This document shows, one piece after another, positions 50,417 through 61,903 of a DNA stretch of 64,000 nucleotides. The DNA is from Gaertneriomyces semiglobifer. Lineage: Eukaryota > Chytridiomycota > Chytridiomycetes > Spizellomycetales > Spizellomycetaceae. The stretch spans positions 186,001-250,000 of the forward strand of contig JAHLKF010000007.1 in assembly GCA_025558075.1 (NCBI GenBank). Reading direction: 5' to 3'. Both the position numbers and the translations under genes were made by a program. The number at the start of each line of letters is the position of its first letter. Within the stretch, counting starts at the first letter, position 1. The notes below the pieces were generated by a model. The model saw only the letters and a list, made by a program, of their open reading frames with translations, made no database searches and was not told the origin of the DNA.

Positions 50417-51163
50417 ATGTCTGCAGAAGGAGATGTCGCCGCTGAGGGTTGGTTGCTTTTGCCGTTTTGAGAGGATTTGATATGAACTTTTGGAACTTAC
50501 TGGATGGCCTCTATCAGTCGTTGAGGTGTCTGCCGATGCCGTTGCCCCCCGTGGCACCATGTCCGTTGTCGAGGCCCTTCAGGAAGTGTTGAAGAAGGCT
50601 TTGGTCCACGATGGCCTTGCCCGTGGTCTCCGGGAAGCCGCCAAGGCGCTTGACAGGTACGTACAATCGGATCTGTAGATAGCGGAAAGGTATAGGATAA
50701 GTAGTTAGAGAGACCACCGCTGGGATGGACAAGCCCCAAGGATGAATTCGCACCTATCCAAAATGTTTCAAGACGGGACTGAGGTTTCTGTGATGGACAC
50801 GCGTCCTTCTGATGGGCTTGGAAGCAGTTGGATTGTGAAACGTTGTGACGAGCTGATCAAGGGACGACGGCTAATGTTCGCTTTCACTACAGACGTCAGG
50901 CCCACCTTTGCGTCCTTGCCGAGAACTGTGACGAGAAGGAATACGTCCGCCTTGTCGAGGCTTTGTGCGCTGAGCACAACATCAACCTCATCAAGGTTCC
51001 CGACAGCAAGCAGCTCGGCGAGTGGGCTGGTCTCTGCAAGATCGACCGTGAGGGTAACGCCCGTAAGGTCGTTGGCGCTTCTTGCGTCGTCGTCAAGGAC
51101 ATTGGCGAGGACTCTGAGGCCATGAACATCCTCCTCGAGCACTTCCGCAGCCGTCAAGCTTAA
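50417..51163 (+). CDS. RPS12: 40S ribosomal protein eS12
   Basis: Three exons (50417-50447, 50518-50656, 50893-51163) give 146 residues, near the family's usual ~130-145. The protein belongs to the small ribosomal subunit head and has an L7Ae-like fold. Conserved blocks: [73 protein letters not shown] and [20 protein letters not shown]. The second intron is 236 nt, long for this window. The first exon is only 31 nt, as often in fungal ribosomal protein genes. Downstream, an apparent 3'-UTR intron (51195-51387) contains a box C/D snoRNA. Animal RPS12 genes are also snoRNA hosts. Confidence 0.93.
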
Positions 51164-51194
51164 GAAGCTGAACATGCGGACGTAGGCAGTCAAG

Positions 51195-51387
51195 GTGAGC
51201 ATTGCGTAGGCTGAGACACAGGACAGGCACCTTGCTGTGATGATCGTGCAGCTCCCTCTTCAGACAATCCATGACTGAAATTGCCGCATCCGGAATCATG
51301 AATATGCAACGACTGAGCTTCTGTGCCTGTCCTGTCTGCATGATCGAGTTGGTGGTCCGAATTCTAACTCTATTTTCATTTTCAAAG
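51195..51387 (+). other. Probable 3'-UTR intron of RPS12
   Basis: GTGAGC donor at 51195, CTAAC branch site at 51364-51368 and AAAG acceptor at 51386-51387, giving 193 nt. No open frame crosses it. It lies 31 nt after the RPS12 stop codon and encloses the snoRNA. Confidence 0.55.
51231..51322 (+). ncRNA. Box C/D snoRNA
   Basis: All four boxes are present with normal spacing: C box GTGATGA at 51237-51243, D' box CTGA at 51275-51278, C' box ATCATGA (one mismatch) at 51295-51301 and D box CTGA at 51313-51316. The flanks form a perfect 13-bp stem: ACAGGACAGGCAC at 51218-51230 pairs with 51323-51335. Such RNAs guide 2'-O-methylation, with the guide just upstream of D' (CAGACAATCCATGA) and D (ATATGCAACGA). 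The rRNA target was not identified. Confidence 0.7.
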
Positions 51388-51704
51388 GTACCTCCGGAGC
51401 CATCTATATCGTCGGTCACTCAATTGTAGACTGGTAGTAATAGCGGCAAAGGGTTGTACTGGGGACATGTGATGCTACTGTGCAATAAATATTCCTACTT
51501 GGAATTTTGGGAACTGCACTCATGTGATTGGCAGCGCTTGCGGGGTAGGCCCTGCCTTTGCATCTATTCACTTGCTGGTGCAGTATGCCCAATATGAAAT
51601 ACCGCAGAATTATAGCAGAGGTATCATGAATTAAGATTAATTACAAAGCGATTAGAACCAACTAAGAACAAATTTATGACTCGAATCGCTTCGGGAGGCG
51701 TTTA
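51388..51704. other. Intergenic region between RPS12 and Zn2Cys6 gene
   Basis: Convergent 3' ends with AT-rich DNA (for example AATAAATATT at 51485) that probably holds polyadenylation signals. No gene was seen. Confidence 0.4.
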
Positions 51705-54677
51705 CTACCGCCATTGCGGAGGTCGCTGTGGTCCCTGCTGACCCGGCGGACCGTTGAAAGGACGCTGAGGTGGAGGATAAGGCGCGGCTCCACCTTGTTG
51801 CGGTGGATAATAATACTCCTGTGGTTGTCCGTATGGCTGTTGCTGGCCATGCGGATACTGGGTGGGATAGGTGGGAGGTCTCCCAACAACACCGTAGCCC
51901 GGTGCAGGGCCAGGAGGTGCCTCAAAAGCTTGCATGTGCTGTTGTGGTTGCATATCCCAGACGGCCATGGACATACCCATAGAATTCAGGCTCTGCGAGC
52001 GCACGGAAGGTGGTTTCCCGAATTGAGCCGCCGTCGCTGCCTGGGACCCAGCGGGGCCATTGACGGGAGCAGCGTGCTGTTGGTGGTGCGGGTAGAGAGG
52101 CGTGGTGGCACGTGGTGGCAAATGATTCTGGGAGTACGTTGGCGGTTGTGGTTGTTGAGGTTGCTGCTGCTGCGCATATGGTTGTGGCGGTTGTGTCAGT
52201 GGTTGCGGTTGCGGTTGCGCCTGCGGTTGAGGTTGAGGTTGCGCTTGCGATTGCGATGGCGGCTGCGGTTGTGGTTGAGGTTGTGATTGCGGTTGCGGTT
52301 GTGATGGCGGTTGTGGCAGTGGCTGCGATTGTGGTTGTGGTTGTTGCTGTGGTTGTGCTTGTGTAGGTGACACAACAGGTGCTTCACCATTGGCCGCACG
52401 GATACCCTCAACAACGCTCTCCAACATACCAAGCAATCGACCGGCCATGAACCAGTATCGGGAAATACCCTTGAGCGCACGACGGTGGATATTCAATTGA
52501 TGTTCCACTTGTTGTTTCGTAGGCAATGCCGCAGCGGGGCTGTTGGTACCATCGCTCTCGCGATTGCCCAATAGCTGGAGCATCATCACTTGTACCAGCC
52601 CAGAATGGAAGATACAGAAGCTGACAAAAGGTGAGAAGTAATGGAATTCAGGATTCGTTTTCATCACTTTGTCGCACACTTCGCCAACTTCATTAGATGA
52701 ACTCAGGCAGATACCAAAGCTCGGGCTGCTGGGGTTGATAGGGGTCACTGTTCCACCGCTCTCGCCTGGGTTTCCAATAACCACCTTGCCATCTTTGATG
52801 TGGAGAACCAGCTTTGGCCGGTGTAAAACAACTACAGCCGTGTGGTAGAAAATGTGAAGATACGGAATCATCCAAGGTTTCGGGTTGACGGAAGCAAGGT
52901 CGGAGCTGAATGTATTCGCGCCATGTAACGTCCTCATCCACTCAGGAAGCGAAGAGAACCAGTCACGGAGAGATGCATCCAATATCGACAAGTGATAATC
53001 TGCGTCAGGGCTCAGCGCCGGCATCGTGGCCTGACTACGCTGACCGTTCTTGAATTGATTGGAATACTCAATGATCTTGCCAAAAATCTTGAGCAAAAGG
53101 AAAAAGTAACCATACGGAGACAATGACGGCACACCGGGTGTAAAAGTGCTGGTGCTCGTCAAAACCGCGACCTGGTATTCGTGTTGCGCCTCGGTCTCGC
53201 TTGACTGCGGCGGCTCGTCACCCTCATCGTTAATCGCGGCAAAAATACGTTCTTCGCAGGGCAAATAAACCTTACAGTCCTTTTCGTTAATAATCATACT
53301 TCTATCGGCAGCAGCGCCAGAATAGCGATCGAGTGCGAAGCAGCAAAACCAGACTCGGCGTCGAGTCTCGAGCTCCAACCAGGAAATGTTGTTCATTTTA
53401 GGGTCTTCTTCCATCGAGTCGTCGAATGCAGGCTCCGTGTTGAGCTTCAGTTCTTGGGCCATGCGAATGGCCATTCCTGAGTACATCCAAGCAGCTGACC
53501 CTGAACATCAATTAGCCGCTACATTCGGGCGACCACGCGAGGTGGGCGGCGCTTACCTCTTCCGGAACCCGCGGCGTACACTCCCATCAGTAAAAGCGCG
53601 GTAACGGTAGCCACGTTGGGCATATCCATGTAATGATCAACGAGCTCCCTAGCTCTCACGTAAAAGACGTCACCAAGATTGTACAAAGTTTCACTGTTCG
53701 TCCGAATCGCAGGATGCGTTGAATACCGAGCCGCTAGCGAGTACATGGCGTTCAACAACAGCGGACTTTGCTTGCTAAGATCTCGCATGAAAGTCTTTTC
53801 ATGTATGAGAGGCAAGACTTGATGCAGATAGTGGAAATACAGCTGCAGAAGTTGATAAGTGGCTTCAGGCGGAATGTATCCGGAGGGATGCGCGAGCGGT
53901 GGTGGAGGTTGAGGATTAGGAACTGGAGACTCAAAATTTCGAGACGATGATATGAAAAAAGAGTTTGAAACCAACGCGGTGGTCTCGTCCACGCCGTGAT
54001 TCATGTGGGTCATGTCCATTGCAGACCGCTCGCGACGAGCAAGATCCGTATCATCTTCTCAGAAGAAGGAAAGTTAGCAGGACAAAGAGATATACACAAA
54101 AGGATGCGCTTCCACCCACCATTTACGATAGCCGGGAGGGGTTTCAGCAGCGCTTCCATTTCCTTGAGACGATTTTCCAGCGACTCTATGTAGCCTGCCC
54201 TCGGTCCTCTCTTCTTGGCACCTCTAGAATACGTACACTCAACATTTTGTCGTATACAACTTCCGCATGACGGTTTACCGCCATCGCATTTTACTTTCTG
54301 TCAAATGGAAAAACGCACACACGCCACAAGGAATTAGCGCAGGGATCAAATTAGGTTGCTGACGATGGCCTAGCGTGATGTAATCCCATCACGTCTCCAA
54401 TTCAAGAAGATCAAAGCCTCGCGGTAGAGCTTCCAGAAAAAAAGGCAATCCAAATCAAACCTACCTTGCGATTACAGGCATCACAGGCTTGGGTAATTCT
54501 TTTCCGCTTGGCTCTTTCCTCTTGAGTTTCACCCTCATGCTGCCCGTCATTTTCATTTCCTTCCTGACCATCATTGGATACTTCGTAACCCTCCTCTCCA
54601 CTTCCTTCATCATTGTCATGCGAGATACCCCGGTTGATACCCGTGTCCATCTCGGAGTCTTCATGACTATCGCTCAT
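51705..54677 (-). CDS. Zn2Cys6 fungal-specific transcription factor
   Basis: A binuclear zinc-cluster regulator. The cluster spans the first intron: ACDACNRK in exon 1 (near 54470) and KVKCDGGKPSCGSCIRQNVEC in exon 2 (near 54255), six Cys in total. A short coiled coil follows (YIESLENRLKEMEALL). The fungal-specific transcription factor middle domain is recognised by LLQLYFHYLHQVLPLIHEKT, LLNAMYSLAARYS, YSGMAIRMAQELKL and ETRRRVWFCCFALDR. The C-terminal ~200 residues are Gln/Pro-rich, including a long QPQP tract, a plausible activation domain. The start MSDSHEDSEM opens a very acidic N-terminal region. At least four exons are needed, with introns near 54320-54470, 54065-54110 and 53500-53560. 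No target pathway can be assigned; nuclear by family. Confidence 0.88.
52140..52370 (-). repeat. Hexanucleotide coding repeat (Gln-Pro tract)
   Basis: A run of GGTTG(C/T)G-type units on the + strand encodes alternating Gln and Pro in the transcription factor tail. Synonymous changes interrupt the array, so it is older than the 60-bp array in the ERICH3-like gene. Confidence 0.85.
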
Positions 54678-55058
54678 TGTAGCACTGGGTGGCTGTCAAT
54701 GACCAGTGCAGCAGTACGGCTTGAAGGAATTGGAATTGGCCTCTCCGAGACACACGCTCTTTGCGTCTCGTTATCTACTTTTGCTGCTGGGTGTCAACCA
54801 GCCAACGCTTATCAATTATTAAGATTACGTAAAATATGCGCGTTTATTAAATGCAGAAATGCACGGCAGACAAGGACAGTCGTCGGCAGTAGAGTAGAGG
54901 TAAAGCAGAGTAGTAGACGATAAAATATTATGTTATTCTCAAGAGTACCCAAAAGAAGCATGTACATGGATCCTGACTGCAGCACCCGTCGCATTTCAAG
55001 CTTAAATCCCAAAAATATATAATACACATATGCAAAGCAGGACGATATTTGCCAGTGC

Positions 55059-55940
55059 TCAACACAGTAGGTTACCAAGGGCCATGACGTTACGTCGCTT
55101 TTCTGGCGTCAGTGGTGATATTGATGCTGGCGCGCCTTGTTGTGCAAGCAGCAAAAGTCCGCCTGCAACATCATACTCGTGATCCGAATTGAAAGCTTGC
55201 GTAGGCGGCGTCGGACTGCTGGTTCGAGCAGGTCTTGGTAGCTCACAGAGACTTGGGCGTCTGCTTGGACGATACGGAGACGGGGCGTGCGGTGGTGAGG
55301 CGGGTTCTTCCTTCTCATCAGCTGATTGCACCACCGGCGACTTTGTATGCCTTTCTGATTTCCACGAGTCGGACGCGGCAGAGCTTGGCGGAGAGCCAGG
55401 CGCGACGGGCCCGTCATTGCTGGGACTCTTGACGGTGCGAGTCTCGTCAAGTTCTTTCTGCAACAAACGAATGTAATCGATGGCGTTCTGAAGAATGCTG
55501 AGCTTGTGCAGATTCTCTTGGCCGTGGCATTGAGGAACAAGCTTTCGTAGCGTGCTAATCTTATCGTTGATCCGCTCGCGGCGACGACGTTCGATGGCGG
55601 AATGTGATACTTTCCGCAAGAATTCTCTGTCTTTCTTGAGAGAGGTGATGGTTGGAGGCGGCGATGAAGCTGGCTCTTCCTTCACTTTAGGATATGACGG
55701 CACGCGCGCCTGATGCCGGGCTAGAGACGTCGGCAGACCAGTGACAGTAGAGAGTGGCGGCAACGGCTGCGTCTGCTGTGGGTGCATACGGGGATATGCT
55801 GCGGGCGCGGCACCATACGGTATGTAATGGTGGTCATTTGACGTATTCGGAATGGTGATATGATGAGCCATGTTAAGAGGGACGTGCTGATGGTGACGAT
55901 GTTCGATTGGATGGTGTTGATGGTAGCTCATGTATTCCAT
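55059..55940 (-). CDS. bHLH transcription factor
   Basis: A single exon of 293 residues. The basic region HSAIERRRRERINDKI and helix-loop-helix (LRKLVPQCHGQENLHKLSIL then AIDYIRLLQKELDE) are complete. The Glu and Arg residues that read E-box DNA (ERRRRERIN) are present, so CANNTG binding is expected. The N-terminus is His/Pro-rich (SYHQHHPIEHRHHQHVP) and the C-terminus Ser/Pro-rich with acidic patches; both are probably disordered regulatory regions. No leucine zipper is obvious. Orthology within fungal bHLH proteins cannot be settled here. The start MEYMSYHQHHP is the first ATG, and a TATATAATA element lies about 20 bp upstream of it. Confidence 0.88.
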   Translation of the reverse strand: MEYMSYHQHHPIEHRHHQHVPLNMAHHITIPNTSNDHHYIPYGAAPAAYPRMHPQQTQPLPPLSTVTGLPTSLARHQARVPSYPKVKEEPASSPPPTITSLKKDREFLRKVSHSAIERRRRERINDKISTLRKLVPQCHGQENLHKLSILQNAIDYIRLLQKELDETRTVKSPSNDGPVAPGSPPSSAASDSWKSERHTKSPVVQSADEKEEPASPPHAPSPYRPSRRPSLCELPRPARTSSPTPPTQAFNSDHEYDVAGGLLLLAQQGAPASISPLTPEKRRNVMALGNLLC

Positions 55941-57579
55941 GTTGGGCTGGTACCAGATATATAATACTGCTCAAGGCAATTGGGATTGATGGGTATGCGA
56001 GTATCTAGAGTAAACCTGAACTGGAGGTCGAGGAGTGCGTGGGGGGAGGCTTTTATATAACACCCTCGACGCTGAATGCCCGGCACCGCTCGGGAGACTC
56101 GCCAATGTTGCTATCACGCAACGGAATGATGCAAGCCGAGCGATTATGATTATTATTATGGTCGGTATAAGCCGAACGTGCCCGCGTTGCGAGCGTTTTT
56201 TTGATACGCGGGATTTTTGTGTGGACGGATTGCGCCGATTGACATGTGCGTGGGTCTGTGTGTTCCACCCTTCAATTCATCAATGGGAAAGCAGCCGACT
56301 CGGATTGGACCGATAAATAATCGTTTTGTTGGGTGCTGCGCGTATCTGTGTGTGGATCGACAATGGGAAAACATGCCATTTGAATTGACTCAGCTCGCGT
56401 GCCTGTTCGGGTGTTATCGGAACATGGGCGGTTTAAGATAAAATCACACAAAAAAAAAGTGAACAAAAAGCCTCAGACAATCAGCATTAATATCATTAAT
56501 ATTATATCAGTGTGCCATCAAGAAGGGTTCAATTCAAAGCCAGAAAGGGATGGCTCTTGGACATGATTGAGGCAATGCTTACGGGTAGTAATCATTTTGT
56601 ATCATATCGGGATGCCATTATCATTATCACAGCCATGTCTCGTGCGGGCAACCGCTCAATCGATTGGACGATTGCATAGGGGACTTGAAAAACAAGGTTC
56701 GGATGGATGGATGGATGCATCATATCAACCGACACTCGTGATGGCCAGTATCACTTCCTCATCCATAAAAAAAAAGGTGTTGCACAGATCTGCGCACTGG
56801 GAAAATAGCGCTATCCGAGGTTTGACACATGTTTCCCACAACCAATTCTGCCGAACTATCGTGTTCGCAATTCCCAGTGTCCGTTGCGCGGCTGCTCGTA
56901 TACGCGAATTGGAATGGGAATCGATGTGCAATCTCCATGATCTGCGAGGACGTTGCTTCGGGGACACCGACTCATCTTAGATATCAACGATATCTGTCAT
57001 GAACCGTGCGCAATCGCTGGCAGGTGTGATAATTCATTCAGCGCCACTTATCGGCGAGCATCCACGTCGAGGATTTATGATTCCAAACACGTGGTCGTTA
57101 CACGAGCTGCGCACGAGGGATAAGGGATGTAGGGTTGCACCGCGCTTACTTCTCTCAAGGACTGCAATAATCAAGGAGACGTGCATGCACGTTATCGGAT
57201 CAATCGAAAATGTTTCCGACATCACCCGCTCAGCAAGAGCACGCGCTATCAGTGCCACTATCGCATTTTTGGTATGATTTTACACTTTCTTTCTAAAGCA
57301 AACGTGACAGCCACGTGAGACTTCCAGTGGCGCTAGTGGCGCTGAAATTAATTCAGCCAGCCGATGGAAACGTCCACCGACATCGGCGAATGTGCAGAGG
57401 CCAAAAAGAACTTCCAATAGTATTCTATGTTCATGCATGCGGCATACCCAGGAGGCCTATCCAAACTATCCAAAAACCCCGCCGATAAGAGGAATATGTA
57501 CAATTCTACTTTACACAAGCTACATAGAGAATTCAACCAAACTAACTTTGAAAAGGAATCTCGTTGCTGAGGAAAATGT
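55941..57579. other. 1.6-kb gene-poor region
   Basis: The longest stretch without a gene in the window. It includes an AT-rich segment (about 56450-56510), a short (GATG)n microsatellite near 56700-56720 and an A-run near 56765. Frames up to ~137 codons occur on both strands with no family resemblance. It may hold the bHLH gene's upstream control region. Confidence 0.5.
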
Positions 57580-59496
57580 TCAGTTTGATGGAATCAACGT
57601 GGCGGAACTCGACTGACTTATAAACGTATTCGTCGTTGTCATAGTCTGAGCAGATGCCTTGCTGTTCCTAGTGTTCACAGTCCGACCGGAAATGGACTTG
57701 CCCCTCCATCTACCTTTGGAAGATTTTGATTCTGCAGAAATAGAGGCCTTTTTTCCAATGGCTGTCGCTTCTGTCGCGTTTCCTTGCGATGCAGTATCGC
57801 ATTCATTGCCGCCCCATTTCTCTTTCCATATCCAACTCTCTCCGATTACCCTCCCTCCGCCTTTAGCGCATTCCCGTAACCACTTTGCTGCTACCTTCCG
57901 ATCCCGTTTAACGCCCTCTCCTCTGATATACATCCGTGCACACATCTCCTGAGCATCCGTGTCGCCCAACTGTGCAGCCAGTTGAAAGTAGTACAGAGCC
58001 GTCGACAGACTTTTCGGTAAGCCCCAGCCTTGGTGATAACATGTAGCTAACTGGTATAGCGGCAACGGAAGGAACGAGCGGGTAAAACGGAGACTTGTGT
58101 GACGATATTGCGACTGTGAGTGAAGATGGGTTGTCAGCGGCGTGGGAGGCGACGCTGAGTTCATGAGCGGCGTTGATGGGGTGGGGGTCATGTTAATTGA
58201 GGGCGGTACGTTAGTTAACGTGATGCCGGTCGAAAGGCGGCGGAGAGCAGGGAGGAAAGACAACGAGAATCTGTTCCGCTTACGCGCCCCCGATGTCGCT
58301 GAGGTAGATCCAGCGGTCGTTGGCTCGTTTACAGGCGTGGGGCAGACCCGTCCGTCTGCGACTGGTAACGCGATCGACACCGGTCTGGTAAATGAATGAG
58401 ACGGTGCCTCTGCAGGTTCCGACTCTATCGATGGGGGCGTCGTGGCCGCGGAGCTATCATCCGCACCATCGGCGGCGACACCATGATGAACAGATGTTCT
58501 TCGATGTAGCTTCCTGTGCTTTGGTCGTGTGAGGGAGGCAGGCGAGCTGGTCACTCGCCTGAGCTTTCTACTGGGTCGCCTTCCCAAGGCACGGTCCAAA
58601 GTCCACCACTCGGTCTGGAAATCCTTTCGTGCGGCGACATCCATCGAATCAAAAGATTTGGGGCCACTTTCATCACTCTGCGTATCGTCTTCGTCGCTTT
58701 TCTCTATCACGGCCTCTAACGCCAGACTATCAGCAGGTGGGAAATATTCAGTCATCTCGCCGGTCTGGGAAGCGATTTGCTTGCTGATGTTTGGTATGGG
58801 AGGTACAGGAGGCACCGTTTCAATCGGAGTCTGCGCTTCGGCGCTTTCAGGGGAACCCAACACCAAACCCTTGACGCTTTTGACCTCAACTTCGATCCAT
58901 TCACCTGCGCTCTTCGGTTCCACTTTGCCAACGGTCGGCAACATTTGAATAACGTATTCGGCCGCCAACTCAAAAAGCGCAACCGCTGCAACTGTGTCCT
59001 GTCTGCAGCCCCATCCATGTCGCAGCGCCATGGCATACAGGTAGCACCCGACCGGGTGACCTAAAGCGGCGCTGATGCTCAGATAATAGGCAGAAAGGAC
59101 GAGGTTTCCCGCCTCATGGTAATGAATGCCAAGAGCTAATGGGTCTGTAGCATCGATCTTTGGTGGGGCTGGTGGAAGGGGATTAGGAAGCTTGGTTGCG
59201 TCAATATGTGAGTCCACGAGGTGAGCGGGAAACGCAATTTGAGGAGTGTATGATGGCATGGAGCTATGCTTTATGTTACCCTGGAATGCAAACTGAATTC
59301 AGCTCCCGAACAATGCATGAAAGCTACGGAAGAGTGCTTACCTCTATCATCTTCTCCACCTCGCCCTTACGGCTCTTAACCTGGATTCGCCTCAAACTGC
59401 CGTCCTCCTCCATGGTAGTCTCCAAGTCCACAGCTGCCCCTGAAGAGCTCGGTACTCGGACGACAGCCTTTCCACGACGCTTCAGGTTGACCATCA
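57580..59496 (-). CDS. Sel1-like repeat protein
   Basis: Two exons (59496 to about 59342, then about 59260-57580) give roughly 610 residues. Sel1-like repeats, a TPR-like helical pair, are seen at both ends of a long disordered insert: YYLSISAALGHPVGCYLYAM / LRHGWGCRQDTVAAVALFEL at the N-terminal side, and YQLATCYHQGWGLPKSLSTA / LGDTDAQEMCARMYIRGEGV at the C-terminal side. Sel1 proteins are scaffolds; fungal examples act in cell-wall (Chs4-type) and mating pathways, but I cannot assign one. The insert is Ser/Thr/Pro-rich with basic patches (RRPSRKLRRVTSSP) that look like kinase targets. The tail is basic and Ser-rich. The start MMVNLKRRGKAVVRV was chosen because the intron that follows has a normal GTAAGC donor. 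Confidence 0.8.
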
Positions 59497-60148
59497 TTGC
59501 AATAAGCGTGATAAGGTTTCGAAGCTCAAATTGAGGCCAAACTTGGTGTGAAATCTAGGTTAGGCTCTCCTAGATATTGAAAGCCTTCCCGTAGGGCTTT
59601 TCTTCCCCACTTCTCCGTCGATCTCTCGCCTTTTTTTTGGGTGAGCGATGGGTGGCTAGATAAGTCTTTCTTTCTTATTCCCAAACTGTCGAAAGGAACT
59701 CGACAACAAGTTGCAGGCCACGGGAAGGACGGCCGTGATGGGATTACGTAATCAGTCCGCCGCTCAACCCTAACCCGGTTGTGTAAAGTGTTGGCGCGCC
59801 AGCCGAACACGTCTGCTCCTCACCGAAGGTGGATTCCTGGCGGTCAGATAAGACGGGCTGATAATATCGGTCGTCATTCAGATGCAGAACTAATGAGGGA
59901 TCACCGTTTGATGGGGACGAATGAGCAACCTCCAGCATTCCCAGAGTCCCTAGGGCCGTGCCGTCACGCATACAGATGCTTTTCTGCTGAAGGCTTTGGA
60001 CTGTATAGTTTTCTCATTGAAATCTCGAGACATACTACTTCTAGGCTCCCAATGAAAGATACCGACGAGCGTTCACCCACAAAAGGAAAAGCTTATGAAT
60101 TTTGTATATGTACACAGGCACAAGACATGAAGCCAGATCGCACATATT
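59497..60148. other. Intergenic region, no gene recognised
   Basis: About 650 bp between the Sel1 protein start and the methyltransferase stop. Nothing recognised beyond a T-run near 59630. Confidence 0.4.
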
Positions 60149-60898
60149 CTATTCGGATGCGCCCTTGAAGCCTATTGATCCGAATAGGGGGAATTTTCGC
60201 ACTTCGCCGAGGCTTTTCACCTCTCTCTCCATTTCAAGAGCCTGGGGTCGTATCACCACATCCTGTAGCCCGGCCGCGTGATAATATTCAGCGATGCTTT
60301 CTGGGGCGAAACCTCCTCCGTGCGCTATACAATGAGCGTGTGCAGCATCAGCCGGATGGAATAAGTGACTATTTTCATCCTTCAGGATGTCGATCACAAT
60401 AAGCTTGCCACCGGGTTTCAACAGCTTCGCGAGACGTTCAAAAACAAGCGGGACATTCTCAATGTGATGTAATACGAGCTGCGTAAAGATAACATCAAAT
60501 CGCTTGGACGAAATTTGGGCATAGTCTGCGTCCACACATAAATCAAGAGCCAAGGCGGAGATATTCGAGAGCGACAGCGTTTTAGCTTTGGCATTGTATA
60601 CCTCCACCATTTTACCGGCAGCATCTACACCCAGGATCGATTTCACCGTTGGTGCCAGAGGAACGCTAAGGATACCTAGATGCGACTGTTAACATCACAT
60701 ATTGTTGACTGCCCATTAAGATCCCAAACCTGTTCCGCAGCCAAAGTCGAGACATTCCGCATCGGCACTAAAGGCCTCAATGTCTTTGAAGAACCGAATC
60801 GCTTGGTCGGCAACGACTTGAAGGTCCTTACGTTGGTCCCATTTGTGCGCGGCAGCATTGAAGAACTCCTGGTTATGTTCTGTAATTGAGGATGCCAT
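60149..60898 (-). CDS. SAM-dependent methyltransferase (class I, Methyltransf_11/25 type)
   Basis: Two exons (60898-60730 and 60675-60149; intron 54 nt) give 231 residues. The SAM-binding motif I ECLDFGCGTGILS is formed across the intron. Acidic motif II is VDAAGKMVE, motif post-II RFDVIFTQLVLHHIENV and motif III LLKPGGKLIVIDIL. The size and motifs fit a small-molecule methyltransferase with a Rossmann fold; the acceptor substrate is unknown. An upstream in-frame Met (MELEKDNSKP) lies 13 codons before the chosen start MASSITEHNQEFF, and either could be used. There are no membrane segments or targeting signals. Confidence 0.85.
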
Positions 60899-61168
60899 TT
60901 TTGCAGTTGGCTTACTGTTATCTTTTTCTAATTCCAAAAGTTGAGTTTAAAAAAATGTTGATCATTCCATGATGAGTCACGTCAGAACTGGACAAACCGC
61001 GTTCTCGAAGGTAAAAGTATAAAAAGATGAGTTGTTTATAATTTAACGCGTAAAACAATGAAGGGCTGTGGTTGATGATGAACATCGGTTGAGGCTATTT
61101 ATACCATCGAAATCGGGATAAGTAACGGAACATGTCTTGACCACCCGTTCCGTTAAAACTAGCGAGAC

Positions 61169-61654
61169 ATGTGGGCGCTGTATAACAACTATCACCAACG
61201 ATATGTCGACAAGAGGCGTTCGGGCGACAGCTTTGTTAAGCCCAGCGATGCGGACATCGTGAAGTCAGAATGGTGGGTTGCGTCGGGTGCAAATTGCAGG
61301 GCCCGAATTGTTCTAATTTTTAAAGGCAGTAGCGCAACGGAAGAAAGGCAGGAGAAAGCGACTTCCCATACGCCACGCACGATGGAACCTGACCCTATTG
61401 TCACGCTCGAACGGCATTGGAACCAGATACGTCCACCGGTACCAGGGTGGTATATGCTTCGCAGCCCGCTCTTCACCTCAGAACACCAACGCAATATAGC
61501 TCTGTCCAACCCAGCTAATGAACATCATCGCCAAGACGTAGAAATGACCCGCAAGACCGTTCTTGCCTTGTACCGTTCGCGATTGGCGTTCGCAAAGCAC
61601 GTAAAAGATGACGGTAACTTTACATACCTTTCGAACGACCGCAATGCAGTGTAG
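61169..61654 (+). CDS. Hypothetical ORF, 161 codons
   Basis: Not recognised. The frame starts with ATG and contains a basic C-terminal half (RKTVLALYRSRLAFAKHVKD) that could form a helix, and an internal Met (MEPDPIVTLERHWNQIR) that is a possible alternative start. No splice-supported extension was found. It may be chance. Confidence 0.3.
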   Translation: MWALYNNYHQRYVDKRRSGDSFVKPSDADIVKSEWWVASGANCRARIVLIFKGSSATEERQEKATSHTPRTMEPDPIVTLERHWNQIRPPVPGWYMLRSPLFTSEHQRNIALSNPANEHHRQDVEMTRKTVLALYRSRLAFAKHVKDDGNFTYLSNDRNAV

Positions 61655-61903
61655 AATCCATCAGGCTACGCTTAGTCGCAGTATTGTCATGTAAGGGTAG
61701 GAATTCTCCGGTAGTTAGGAAGTAGAACTTGATCCTTATTATCGGGAACTTCTGGTAGCCACGGTTACTATTTTGGGAAATCGTCCATCTCACCGATGTC
61801 GGCCAAAGTATCGCTCAAGGAGGTGAGCTACCTATGATTATACAGCTTGTGGAAGCAAAGCCCAATCTATCAGAACGCCAGCGAACAGTTTCAAACCGCG
61901 CGT

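Noticed and set aside
56700..56720. (GATG)n run as a regulatory element
   Set aside because: A short simple repeat with no further context.
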